The notes beneath the pieces are model-generated. The model did not search any database, was not told where the DNA came from, and saw only the letters and a program-made list of their open reading frames with translations. Of a stretch of DNA of 64,000 nt, positions 1 through 7,116 are shown one piece after another. This stretch comes from Ardenticatenaceae bacterium (GTDB lineage Bacteria; Chloroflexota; Anaerolineae; Promineifilales; Promineifilaceae). How positions within the stretch are numbered: the first letter of the stretch is position 1; every line of letters begins with the position of its first letter. Position numbers and translations under genes: made by a program. The stretch spans positions 248,001 to 312,000 of the forward strand of contig JACKBX010000009.1 of the NCBI GenBank assembly GCA_020634375.1, in the 5' to 3' direction.

Positions 1-1
1 C

Positions 2-1447
2 GGCTACCACATGCAAGAGGCCGGGGCGACGGCCGACATCGAAATGGCCTATACCCTGGCCGATGGGCTGGAATATCTCCGCGCCGGTCGCGCCGCCGGG
101 CTGGACATTGACGTTTTCGCGCCGCGCCTCTCCTTCTTTTGGGCGATTGGCATGAACTATTTCATGGAGGTGGCGAAAATGCGTGCCGCCCGCATGTTGT
201 GGGCCAAACTCGTCAAGCAGTTCAATCCGCAGGACGAGAAAAGCATGGCCTTGCGCACGCATTGCCAGACCTCCGGCTGGAGCCTGACCGAGCAAGACCC
301 ATTCAATAATGTGGCCCGCACCTGCTTGGAGGCGATGGCCGCCGCCCTGGGGCACACGCAGTCGCTGCACACCAACGCCCTCGACGAGGCCATCGCCCTG
401 CCCACCGATTTTTCGGCGCGGATTGCCCGCAATACGCAGCTTTACTTGCAGCACGAAACGGGCATCACCCGCGTGGTTGACCCCTGGGGCGGCTCTTATT
501 ACGTGGAAACGCTGACCCACGAACTAGCCCGCCGCGCCTGGGCGCACATTGAGGAGGTGGAAGGGCTGGGCGGCATGGCGAAGGCGCTGGAGACGGGGCT
601 GCCGAAGATGCGCATTGAGGAAGCGGCCGCCCGCCGCCAGGCGCATATTGATTCCGGCCAGGAGACGGTGGTGGGGTTGAATAAGTACCGCCTGGATGAG
701 GAAGCGCCGCTGGATATTTTGGAAGTGGATAATACGGCCGTGCGCACCGCCCAAATCGCCCGTTTACAACAATTACGCGCCAACCGTGATGAGCAGGATG
801 TGGCGGCAGCGCTGCGGGCATTGAGCGAAGCGGCAGCATCGGGCGAGGGCAATTTGCTGGAGTTATCGGTGAATGCCGCCCGCGCCCGCGCCAGTTTGGG
901 CGAAATCAGCAGCGCGTTAGAGCAGGTGTGGGGGCGGCATCAAGCCGTCACCCGCTCCATAGCCGGGGTGTACCGGGCGGAGTATGGCGAAATGGATGCA
1001 ATTGCCGAGGTGCGGCGCATGGCCGACGAGTTTGAGCAGCTAGAGGGGCGCCGCCCGCGCATTTTGGTGGCAAAGATTGGGCAGGACGGCCATGATCGCG
1101 GCGCGAAGGTGGTGGCGACCGCCTTTGCCGACCTGGGCTTTGACGTGGACATTGGCCCGTTGTTCCAGACGCCGGCGGAGGTGGCGCGGCAGGCGATGGA
1201 GAATGATGTGCATGTGGTGGGTATCAGCTCACTGGCGGCGGGGCACAAAACGCTGCTGCCGCAGTTGGTGGCGGAACTGGCGGCGCTGGGCCGCGCGGAC
1301 ATCATGGTCGTCATCGGCGGCGTGATTCCGGCGCAGGATTATGAGTACCTGTACGCGCACGGCGCGGCGGCCATTTTTGGCCCCGGCACGGTGATCCCGA
1401 TTGCGGCGAAGAAGGTGCTTGGGGAGTTACAAAATCGTTTAGGTTAG
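2..1447 (+). CDS. Methylmalonyl-CoA mutase, C-terminal part (5' end outside window)
   Basis: Adenosylcobalamin-dependent mutase that interconverts succinyl-CoA and (R)-methylmalonyl-CoA in propionate and odd-chain carbon metabolism. The frame is open to the left edge and begins inside the conserved GYHMQEAGAT block of the catalytic TIM barrel, so the first roughly 230-250 residues lie upstream of the window; the ATG at base 11 is internal. The barrel continues through the TNALDEAIALP and DPWGGSYYVE blocks. After a linker comes a C-terminal B12-binding domain starting near ILVAKIGQDGHDRG, which contains the DxHxxG cobalt-ligand motif. Catalytic and B12 domains on one chain indicate a single-subunit or large-chain form. 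The partner GTPase MeaB is encoded at 7117-8250. Assignment is firm; which acyl-CoA is preferred (methylmalonyl or a relative such as ethylmalonyl or isobutyryl) cannot be settled from this fragment. Confidence 0.93.
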   Translation, partial: GYHMQEAGATADIEMAYTLADGLEYLRAGRAAGLDIDVFAPRLSFFWAIGMNYFMEVAKMRAARMLWAKLVKQFNPQDEKSMALRTHCQTSGWSLTEQDPFNNVARTCLEAMAAALGHTQSLHTNALDEAIALPTDFSARIARNTQLYLQHETGITRVVDPWGGSYYVETLTHELARRAWAHIEEVEGLGGMAKALETGLPKMRIEEAAARRQAHIDSGQETVVGLNKYRLDEEAPLDILEVDNTAVRTAQIARLQQLRANRDEQDVAAALRALSEAAASGEGNLLELSVNAARARASLGEISSALEQVWGRHQAVTRSIAGVYRAEYGEMDAIAEVRRMADEFEQLEGRRPRILVAKIGQDGHDRGAKVVATAFADLGFDVDIGPLFQTPAEVARQAMENDVHVVGISSLAAGHKTLLPQLVAELAALGRADIMVVIGGVIPAQDYEYLYAHGAAAIFGPGTVIPIAAKKVLGELQNRLG

Positions 1448-1470
1448 TTTGAATAGTAAGGAGTATTGCG

Positions 1471-2025
1471 GTGGATTGGTCATCATTTGCAGGAGGCGCA
1501 TTTGGCGTTATTTCAAGTTTTGTCTTGTTAATGGGCGTTATCTGGATTTGGGATGAATACGATAAGCGAAAAAACCAAAAAGCTCCAAAAATTAGACCCT
1601 CATTGCCAAACATCCTTGAGCGCGATTTAGAGGATCGTATCGTACAAAGTTTTGAAAGTTTGTTTCCAGATTGGCGAATCTATAATGATGGTGTAAAAGA
1701 TGGAATCAGATATAGAACTGGGGAAAATGGGGCGGGCGAAATTGATGTATTGTGTCTGGATTCTGATGGCAACTTCATAGTGCTTGAGCTGAAACGTGGT
1801 AAGGCCCCGGACAAAGTAGTTACACAAATGGAGAGGTACTTGGTTTGGGTGAAGCAAAATTTGGCAAAGTCAGGGCAAACCGTGCGCGGAATCATCATTG
1901 CAAGATCGGTAGACTCCCGTCTATTGTATGCAATAGAGCGAAAGGATGACATTAGATGTTGGGTATATGATTGGCAACTTTCTTTTGAGGTGAAAACTGT
2001 AGGCGATCTTAATAACCCAGAATAA
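1471..2025 (+). CDS. Membrane-anchored PD-(D/E)XK nuclease-like protein (NucS/DUF91-like)
   Basis: 184 residues starting at GTG, preceded by TAAGGAG at a good distance. Residues 8-28 are a hydrophobic helix followed by DEYDKRK, which suggests an N-terminal membrane anchor with the rest in the cytoplasm. Residues about 50-165 look like a restriction-endonuclease fold: EIDVLCLD followed by FIVLELKRG supplies the D...ExK residues of a PD-(D/E)XK site, and a downstream helix with QMERYLVWV fits the NucS/DUF91 branch. The gene is noticeably AT-richer than the mutase before it, which is compatible with horizontal acquisition. A role in DNA repair or defence is inference; a membrane-tethered nuclease is unusual. 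No partner gene is evident apart from the toxin-antitoxin-like pair that follows. Confidence 0.6.
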   Translation: MDWSSFAGGAFGVISSFVLLMGVIWIWDEYDKRKNQKAPKIRPSLPNILERDLEDRIVQSFESLFPDWRIYNDGVKDGIRYRTGENGAGEIDVLCLDSDGNFIVLELKRGKAPDKVVTQMERYLVWVKQNLAKSGQTVRGIIIARSVDSRLLYAIERKDDIRCWVYDWQLSFEVKTVGDLNNPE

Positions 2026-2032
2026 TCATTGT

Positions 2033-2067
2033 CCATTTACCCACCTTGCTACAGGAGAAACGGCCGT
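2033..2067 (+). repeat. 35-base direct repeat, left copy
   Basis: Matches 2672-2706 at 30 of 35 positions; all five differences are transitions. Both copies end in the ACGGCCGT octamer. The two copies bracket the DUF4160/DUF2442 pair. Confidence 0.75.
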
Positions 2068-2078
2068 ACCCACACTCA

Positions 2079-2087
2079 TGCTATAAT
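2079..2087 (+). promoter_or_regulatory. Extended -10 promoter of the DUF4160/DUF2442 pair
   Basis: TGCTATAAT is a perfect extended -10 element, 26 bases upstream of the DUF4160 start at 2114. No good -35 box lies at the right distance; the ACGGCCGT at 2060-2067 occupies roughly that position. Promoter assignment is from consensus only. Confidence 0.5.
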
Positions 2088-2113
2088 CAACAACAACAAA
2101 CAAGGACTAACCC

Positions 2114-2374
2114 ATGCCGCAAATCAGCCGATTCTTTGGCATACTCATCTACATGTACTTCAATGACCACGCCCCGGCACACTTCCATGCCGAATATGGC
2201 GAGCATGAGGCTGTATATACCATCGAAACGTTGGAGGTTTTGCGAGGTGAACTGCCGCGTCGCGCTCACAGCATGGTTGTTGAATGGGCGACACTTTATC
2301 GCAACGAACTGCGTGATAATTGGAGCCGAGCGAGAGAAATGCAGTCGTTGGAAAACATAGATCCATTGGAATAA
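2114..2374 (+). CDS. DUF4160 family protein (putative toxin-antitoxin component)
   Basis: 86 residues, close to the usual DUF4160 length. The family's N-terminal pattern is clear: PQISRFFGILIYMYFNDHAP followed by AHFHAEYGEHEA, with the conserved F-x-x-D-H-x-P-x-H-F-H block. The C-terminal half (VVEWATLYRNELRDNW) is the usual helical part. The stop overlaps the next start by one base (TAATG), so it is translationally coupled to the DUF2442 gene. DUF4160/DUF2442 pairs are widespread small two-gene modules usually treated as toxin-antitoxin-like; which component would be toxic is not established and cannot be read from sequence. Flanked by 35-base direct repeats, which points to a mobile or recently inserted module. 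Confidence 0.85.
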   Translation: MPQISRFFGILIYMYFNDHAPAHFHAEYGEHEAVYTIETLEVLRGELPRRAHSMVVEWATLYRNELRDNWSRAREMQSLENIDPLE

Positions 2375-2667
2375 TGGGAGTAGAGGATATGCACATGTTA
2401 GGCCCACGTGTCAAAATACAAAAGGCAACGCCGCTCGACAAATTTGTCGTGTTATTGGAATTTGCCGATGGCACAAAAAAAGAAGTGGATTTAGAGCCAT
2501 TCTTACATGGTCCTATCTTTGCGCCGATTCGTGATAATCACGATTTCTTCCGTAAACTGAGCATTGAAGGCGGGACGATTGCTTGGCCTAATGGCGCCGA
2601 TATGGACCCGGATGTGTTGTACTACAATTTAACGCCTGCCTGGATGGAAGAAACGGAACCCGTATAA
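2374..2667 (+). CDS. DUF2442 family protein (partner of DUF4160)
   Basis: 97 residues if the ATG overlapping the upstream stop is used; in-frame ATGs at 2389 and 2395 are also possible, and 2389 or 2395 would sit after a GGAG-like site. The body has the DUF2442 pattern: a strand with FVVLLEFADGTKKEVDLEPF, then GPIFAPIRDNHDFFRKLSIE and the ending TIAWPNGADMDPDVLY. In this family the protein is a small alpha/beta fold, often the antitoxin-like half of a pair. Coupled to the DUF4160 gene by a TAATG overlap. Function is not experimentally established for either family. Confidence 0.85.
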   Translation: MGVEDMHMLGPRVKIQKATPLDKFVVLLEFADGTKKEVDLEPFLHGPIFAPIRDNHDFFRKLSIEGGTIAWPNGADMDPDVLYYNLTPAWMEETEPV

Positions 2668-2671
2668 GCTC

Positions 2672-2706
2672 CCATTCACCCATCTTGCCGCAGGGGAAAC
2701 GGCCGT
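2672..2706 (+). repeat. 35-base direct repeat, right copy
   Basis: Second copy of the repeat at 2033-2067. It lies between the DUF2442 stop and the HIT start, so the pair and its promoter sit exactly between the two copies. Confidence 0.75.
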
Positions 2707-2732
2707 TCCTCAATCACAAATTCAAAAACCAT

Positions 2733-3188
2733 ATGACCACTTGCCACACCTGTGAACGATTAGCGCAGCGCGATGCTGGACAGGCGCCGCTGTGGGACAA
2801 CATTTTGCGCACACCCTATTGGGATGTGGTACACAGCTTTAACAGTGCCTTGCCCGGCTGGTTAGTGTTGGTTTTGCGCCGCCACGTCGAAGCGCTGGCC
2901 GATTTGACGGAGGAAGAGGCTAGCGCATTGGGATTGCTCATTCGCCAGGTTTCTGCTGCTTTGCAGGAAACGACCGGCTGCATCAAAACCTACGTGATGC
3001 AGTTTGCCGAAGCGGCCGAACATCCGCATGTGCATGTGCATCTTGTGCCGCGCATGGCCGATTTGCCCGCAGACCGCCGCGGCGCAAACATCTTTGGCTA
3101 TTTGACGGCCGTCGAGGATGAGCGCGTCAGCGAAGATGCAATGAACCACCTTGCCAAGCAAATCCGCTCTGTTTTAGGTGGTGCGTAG
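2733..3188 (+). CDS. HIT family protein (histidine triad hydrolase/transferase)
   Basis: 151 residues from the ATG at 2733; a TTG at 2685 in the same frame is less likely because the extra residues are encoded by the direct repeat. The signature HPHVHVHLVPR near residue 90 is the histidine triad (H-x-H-x-H) that binds and hydrolyses nucleotidyl phosphates. The N-terminal CHTC pair is common in this branch, whose members hydrolyse AMP-lysine-like or dinucleoside substrates. Cytosolic. Substrate cannot be assigned. It follows the DUF2442 gene but is separated from it by the 35-base repeat, so co-transcription is uncertain. Confidence 0.88.
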   Translation: MTTCHTCERLAQRDAGQAPLWDNILRTPYWDVVHSFNSALPGWLVLVLRRHVEALADLTEEEASALGLLIRQVSAALQETTGCIKTYVMQFAEAAEHPHVHVHLVPRMADLPADRRGANIFGYLTAVEDERVSEDAMNHLAKQIRSVLGGA

Positions 3189-3232
3189 GGCAACGGCCGT
3201 TCTCCCACAAAATCCCCGCATTGATATTCACT

Positions 3233-3272
3233 AATTTCCGCATTGGAAATTTCAATCTCCAATGCGGAAATT
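3233..3272 (+). terminator. Perfect 15-bp intergenic hairpin after the HIT gene
   Basis: Arms 3233-3247 and 3258-3272 pair perfectly over 15 bp around a 10-base loop. No U-tract follows on the plus strand, so it may be a weak or factor-dependent terminator, or an mRNA 3' stabiliser, for the HIT transcript. Confidence 0.5.
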
Positions 3273-3341
3273 GAGCAGCCCAGGCTGCTGCCAAATTTTC
3301 AACGCTCAAAATCCCCTTCATTTCTGTTACAATGACAACCT

Positions 3342-4358
3342 ATGACCGTTATCCAGACTGAAAACCTCAGCAAAGTGTACCGCGTGGCGCAAAAGGCCCC
3401 CGGCGTGCGCGGGGCCGTTAAAGCGCTGGTACGGCCGCATCATGTTCACAAAACGGCCGTTGATGGCGTCAGCTTCAGCGTCAATCGTGGCGAAATGGTT
3501 GGCTACATCGGCGTCAACGGCGCGGGCAAATCCACCACGATCAAGATGCTCACCGGCATTCTTTTGCCCAGCGGCGGCAGCGTGCGCGTGCTGGGCCGCG
3601 ACCCGCACCGCGACCGCGTTGCCAATGCGCGGCAAGTCGGCGTTGTCTTTGGGCAGCGCAGCCAGCTTTGGTGGGATTTGGCCCTGATCGAATCGCTGAA
3701 CATGATCGCCCGCATTTACGAAGTGCCGCCTGCCCGCTATCAGCAGCTTTTAGAGCAGTTTGCCGATACGCTGGAACTGCAAGAGCTGCTCAATGTGCCC
3801 ATCCGCAGCATGTCTTTGGGGCAAAAAATGCGTGCCGAACTGGCCGCAACCCTCATTCACGAGCCGGAAATCGTCTATCTGGACGAGCCGACGATTGGCC
3901 TGGATTTGCTGGTGAAAGAGCGCATCCGCGAGTTCATCCGGCAGCAGAACCAGGAGAAGCAAACCACCGTCATCCTCACCACGCATGATATTGGCGACAT
4001 TGAAGAGTTGTGCCAGCGGGTGATGATTATTGATGAGGGCAAGCTGATTTACGATGGGCCGGTGCGCACCATTAAGGAGCGTTTTGGCAAGTATCGGGAG
4101 ATTACGTTTGAAACGGCCGTATCCACCAACCACCTCAGCCTCCCACCCGGCGCCGAACTCGTACACAACGAAGCCCGCCGCCTGCTGCTGCGCTTCGACC
4201 GCACCCTCACCTCCGCCAGCAAAGTGGCGGCCAGTGTGATGAACCAGATTGAGGTGCTTGACTTCTCTCTCGCCGAACCTGACCTCTCCATGATTGTGAA
4301 GCAAATTTATCGCGGCGCATTGCAGCATAACGATGCGCCCGATACCGAGGCGGCATGA
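3342..4358 (+). CDS. ABC-2 type exporter, ATP-binding protein (COG4586-like)
   Basis: 338-residue ATPase that powers a three-gene export system with the two permeases that follow. Walker A is GVNGAGKST near residue 60; the signature motif region is SMSLGQKMRAELA and Walker B is EIVYLDEPTIGLD, followed by the H-loop TTHD. The C-terminal 80 residues are a small accessory domain after the nucleotide-binding domain, as in NatA-like ATPases. The stop overlaps the next gene's start as ATGA (4355-4358). There is no Shine-Dalgarno site before the ATG, and a TACAAT -10-like box ends 8 bases before it, so a leaderless transcript is possible. Substrate unknown; this ATPase plus PF06182-type permease arrangement is usually annotated as drug, lipid or polysaccharide export. 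Confidence 0.9.
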   Translation: MTVIQTENLSKVYRVAQKAPGVRGAVKALVRPHHVHKTAVDGVSFSVNRGEMVGYIGVNGAGKSTTIKMLTGILLPSGGSVRVLGRDPHRDRVANARQVGVVFGQRSQLWWDLALIESLNMIARIYEVPPARYQQLLEQFADTLELQELLNVPIRSMSLGQKMRAELAATLIHEPEIVYLDEPTIGLDLLVKERIREFIRQQNQEKQTTVILTTHDIGDIEELCQRVMIIDEGKLIYDGPVRTIKERFGKYREITFETAVSTNHLSLPPGAELVHNEARRLLLRFDRTLTSASKVAASVMNQIEVLDFSLAEPDLSMIVKQIYRGALQHNDAPDTEAA

Positions 4359-5170
4359 TCACCACACTGCGCCGCTACACCTCCATTTATGGCGCAATCG
4401 CTGCCATGTGGCCGAAGATGTACCTGGCGTACAGCATTTGGGTGTGGATGCAGTTTATCGTGCAGGTGATTGCATTGGTGATTTTTGTGGCATTTTGGAC
4501 GGCCGTTTACGCCGAACAATCCACCATCGGCGGGCTAAACTTGCAGCAAACCCTCAGCTACATCATCCTCGCCCAAATCTTCCTGCCCGCCATTGATGCC
4601 ACCAGCACCATCTACTACTTTGGCGACCTGATGCGCGAAGGCAGGGTCGGCGTCGAGCTGCTGCGCCCGGTTGATTTCCAGGCCGCCAATTACGTGGGCA
4701 GCGTTACCCGCATCGCCATCAGCCTAGTCACACAAATGCCGCTGGCGTTGGTGGCCTGGCTGCTCTTTCGCTTTCAACTGCCATCAGACCCGCTAGTCTG
4801 GCTGGCCTTTTTGCTTACCCTGCTGTTGGGCAACGCCGTCCTCTTCTGTTTTGATTGGATACTGGCCTGCGTTTCCTTCTATAGCACCGAAACCTGGGGT
4901 CTCAGCGTGCTGCGTTTCGGCGTCGCCACCTTTTTTAGCGGCTCCCTCGTCCCCCTGACGATGATGCCGACCTGGTTGCGTTCCATTGCTGCGGCCATGC
5001 CCTTTGCCCAGGCGTTGTACATGCCCGTCTCCATCTTGGGCGGCATCACACCCCTGGCAGCCGTACCGCGTATCTGGCTGACGCAGCTTGTGTATCTGCT
5101 GGTGCTGGGCTACCTGTCCCGGCTGGTATTTCGTGTCTCTGTGCGCAAAGTGACGGTGCAAGGAGGATAA
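4355..5170 (+). CDS. ABC-2 family permease (COG4587-like)
   Basis: 271 residues with about six hydrophobic segments (around residues 22-48, 58-75, 108-135, 138-165, 175-200 and 235-260), the pattern of the ABC2_membrane_6 family. It overlaps the ATPase gene by four bases and the next permease by one base, so all three are translationally coupled. Forms the membrane channel with the 5170-5961 product. Substrate unknown. Confidence 0.87.
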   Translation: MITTLRRYTSIYGAIAAMWPKMYLAYSIWVWMQFIVQVIALVIFVAFWTAVYAEQSTIGGLNLQQTLSYIILAQIFLPAIDATSTIYYFGDLMREGRVGVELLRPVDFQAANYVGSVTRIAISLVTQMPLALVAWLLFRFQLPSDPLVWLAFLLTLLLGNAVLFCFDWILACVSFYSTETWGLSVLRFGVATFFSGSLVPLTMMPTWLRSIAAAMPFAQALYMPVSILGGITPLAAVPRIWLTQLVYLLVLGYLSRLVFRVSVRKVTVQGG

Positions 5171-5961
5171 TGACTCGTTACCTCAATTTGTACGGCTACT
5201 TTCTCAAGCAGCGCTTCAAAATTTTGTTGGAGTATCGCGTCAACTTCTTTATTGGCGCATCGTCAAGCGTCTTTATGCAAGGGGCCAGTTTACTGGCGAT
5301 TTGGGTCGTCATGCGCCAGGTGCCCAGTCTCAATGGCTGGACGCTGGCAGAAATTTGGTTTATCTACGGGCTGCTCACCCTCTCCAAATCCATCAACCAT
5401 ATGTTTGCCGACAATTTGTGGACATTGGGGCAATCTTACGTGCGCACGGGGCTGTTTGACCGCTTTCTAGTACGTCCCATTGACCCTCTTTTTCATTTAC
5501 TGGCTGATCGCTTTTGTCACGATGGCATTGGCAATTTTCTCGTTGGCCTTGTGTTGGTAGTGGGCGCTGCGCCGGAATTGGGCATTGTTTGGACGCCGCT
5601 CAAAGTGGGGTATCTAACGATTGCCGTCCTCAGCGGCGGGGCCATCTTTATCGCGCTCAATTTAATGACCAGCGTTTCCGCCTTTTGGGTGATGGATTCT
5701 GTGCCGGTGATTCGCGTGGTCTTTGAGATGCACGAGTTTGCCAAGTACCCGCTGGCTATTTACCCCAAAGCCATCGGCATCATTCTGACCTGGTTGATTC
5801 CATACGGCTTTGCCTCTTTTTATCCGGCCAGTTATTTGTTGCAGCGCGATATATCGCCTGTGTTGGCGTGGGCGGGGCCGTTGGTTGCGGTCGTTTTGCT
5901 GTTCGTTGGCTATCGGGTGTGGTTGTTTGGCTTGCGCCATTACAGCAGCACTGGTTCATAA
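5170..5961 (+). CDS. ABC-2 family permease (COG3694-like)
   Basis: 263 residues, second membrane subunit of the exporter. Its ATG is the A of the preceding TAA stop, with AGGAGG directly upstream inside the previous gene. Begins with the amphipathic stretch LYGYFLKQRFKILLEYRVNF, which is typical of the family, followed by about six transmembrane segments. Together with the ATPase at 3342-4358 and the permease at 4355-5170 it forms a complete heterodimeric-permease export complex. No transcription terminator is obvious in the 80 bases to the next gene. Confidence 0.87.
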   Translation: MTRYLNLYGYFLKQRFKILLEYRVNFFIGASSSVFMQGASLLAIWVVMRQVPSLNGWTLAEIWFIYGLLTLSKSINHMFADNLWTLGQSYVRTGLFDRFLVRPIDPLFHLLADRFCHDGIGNFLVGLVLVVGAAPELGIVWTPLKVGYLTIAVLSGGAIFIALNLMTSVSAFWVMDSVPVIRVVFEMHEFAKYPLAIYPKAIGIILTWLIPYGFASFYPASYLLQRDISPVLAWAGPLVAVVLLFVGYRVWLFGLRHYSSTGS

Positions 5962-6042
5962 TTTCTGGGAACCATTTTCTTGTAAACAGCGTCCTATGGT
6001 TGTGGCTTGGAAAAAGGCACAATCTGAGTATATGAAAGGACG

Positions 6043-7020
6043 ATGATCATGAATACTAAAATTACTTACCTGTTGATTTTGTTAGTTGCTGGCCTACTGC
6101 TTATTGGCTGCACATCTTCTGAAGAACCAACGGCCGTTGGCGATGAACCAACGCCGCCCGTTGTGGATGAGGAACCGGTTGGCCTAGCCAATCCCGCTTC
6201 TGTTCACTGCGAGGAGCAGGGCGGCACGCTGGAGATACCCAGCGACGCCGATGGCGGGCAGTATGGCGTTTGCCTTTTTGACGACGGCAGCGAATGTGAA
6301 GAATGGGCCTATTTCCGCGGCGAATGCGCCCCCGGCGACACGCAGCTTTTCGAGACGTTGTGGGTTCTGCAAAGCTACGGCGGGCAAACGCCTGTTGCCG
6401 ACACCACGCCCACGCTGACCATCAGCAAGGATTGGCAGCTAGGCGGTTCCACCGGCTGCAACAGCTTCTTTGGCAGCGTGACCCGTGACGGCGATGCCTG
6501 GCAGGTTGGCCCAATGGGCATGACCGAGATGGCTTGTATGGATGGCGGTGTAATGGAGCAGGAAACGGCCGTCATCAACCTCATCCAATCCGTCACATCC
6601 CATACGCTGGCGGCAGGCAGCCTGACTTTGCACGCGCCGGGTGGCGACCTGGTTTACGCCCCGGCGAAGAATGCGGCGCTGGAAGGCACGCAATGGACAC
6701 TGAGCAGCATCGCCCAAAACGATGCCGTTGTCTCCAACTCGATTGACGCCGACATCACGATGCAATTGGCCGATGGCACCGTTAGCGGTTCGACGGGCTG
6801 CAATGAGTTTTTTGGCAGCTACACGGTGGACGGGCAAACTCTTTCTCTTTCCGCGCTGGGGCTGACGCGCCGCGCCTGCGATGAGGCGCACGGCAAACGC
6901 GAACAAGAGCTGATGGCCGCCTTCGAGCAGGTGACGAGCTACCGTACCCAATTGGACGCACTGACGCTGCTGGATGCGGCGGGGAATGTGGTGATGAGTT
7001 GGACGGTTGTCGAACCGTAA
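6043..7020 (+). CDS. Lipoprotein with DUF333 domain and two META (HslJ-like) domains
   Basis: 325 residues. The start is ATG at 6043 or 6049, after AAGGACG. A signal sequence ends in the lipobox LLIGC at about residue 23, so it should be exported and lipid-anchored. Residues about 50-95 (NPASVHCEEQGGTLE to GECAP) resemble the DUF333 domain, with four cysteines. Two META domains follow, about 100-205 and 210-320; each has the signature GSTGCN-x-F-F-GS and a later conserved C. META domains occur in HslJ, a heat-inducible protein linked to novobiocin resistance, and in secreted proteins of unknown role. Both repeats keep the key glycine/cysteine residues, so neither looks degenerate. Probably a stress-related envelope protein; exact function unknown. 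Confidence 0.85.
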   Translation: MIMNTKITYLLILLVAGLLLIGCTSSEEPTAVGDEPTPPVVDEEPVGLANPASVHCEEQGGTLEIPSDADGGQYGVCLFDDGSECEEWAYFRGECAPGDTQLFETLWVLQSYGGQTPVADTTPTLTISKDWQLGGSTGCNSFFGSVTRDGDAWQVGPMGMTEMACMDGGVMEQETAVINLIQSVTSHTLAAGSLTLHAPGGDLVYAPAKNAALEGTQWTLSSIAQNDAVVSNSIDADITMQLADGTVSGSTGCNEFFGSYTVDGQTLSLSALGLTRRACDEAHGKREQELMAAFEQVTSYRTQLDALTLLDAAGNVVMSWTVVEP

Positions 7021-7023
7021 AAC

Positions 7024-7070
7024 GTGAAGCGTGAAACGTGAAAAGAGAACCTTCACGTTTCACGCCTCAC
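7024..7070 (+). repeat. Intergenic hairpin made of CGTGAAA-type words
   Basis: Arms 7024-7042 and 7052-7070 pair over 19 bp with one A-C mismatch around a 9-base loop. The sequence is built from the word CGTGAAA and its complement, repeated several times and continuing to 7079. It lies between the META lipoprotein and meaB. No U-tract; it may act as a terminator-like or mRNA-stabilising structure. Confidence 0.6.
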
Positions 7071-7116
7071 GTTTCACGCCCTTGCGTTTCTCTCCCCTTT
7101 GCGGTTCAATTTGCTC

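Noticed and set aside
2..1447. Truncated mutase pseudogene
   Set aside because: The frame is open at the window edge and all visible motifs are intact; the missing part is simply outside the window.
3750..4328. Minus-strand frame of 192 codons opposite the ABC ATPase
   Set aside because: Lies entirely within a confidently identified ATPase gene and shows no motif of its own.
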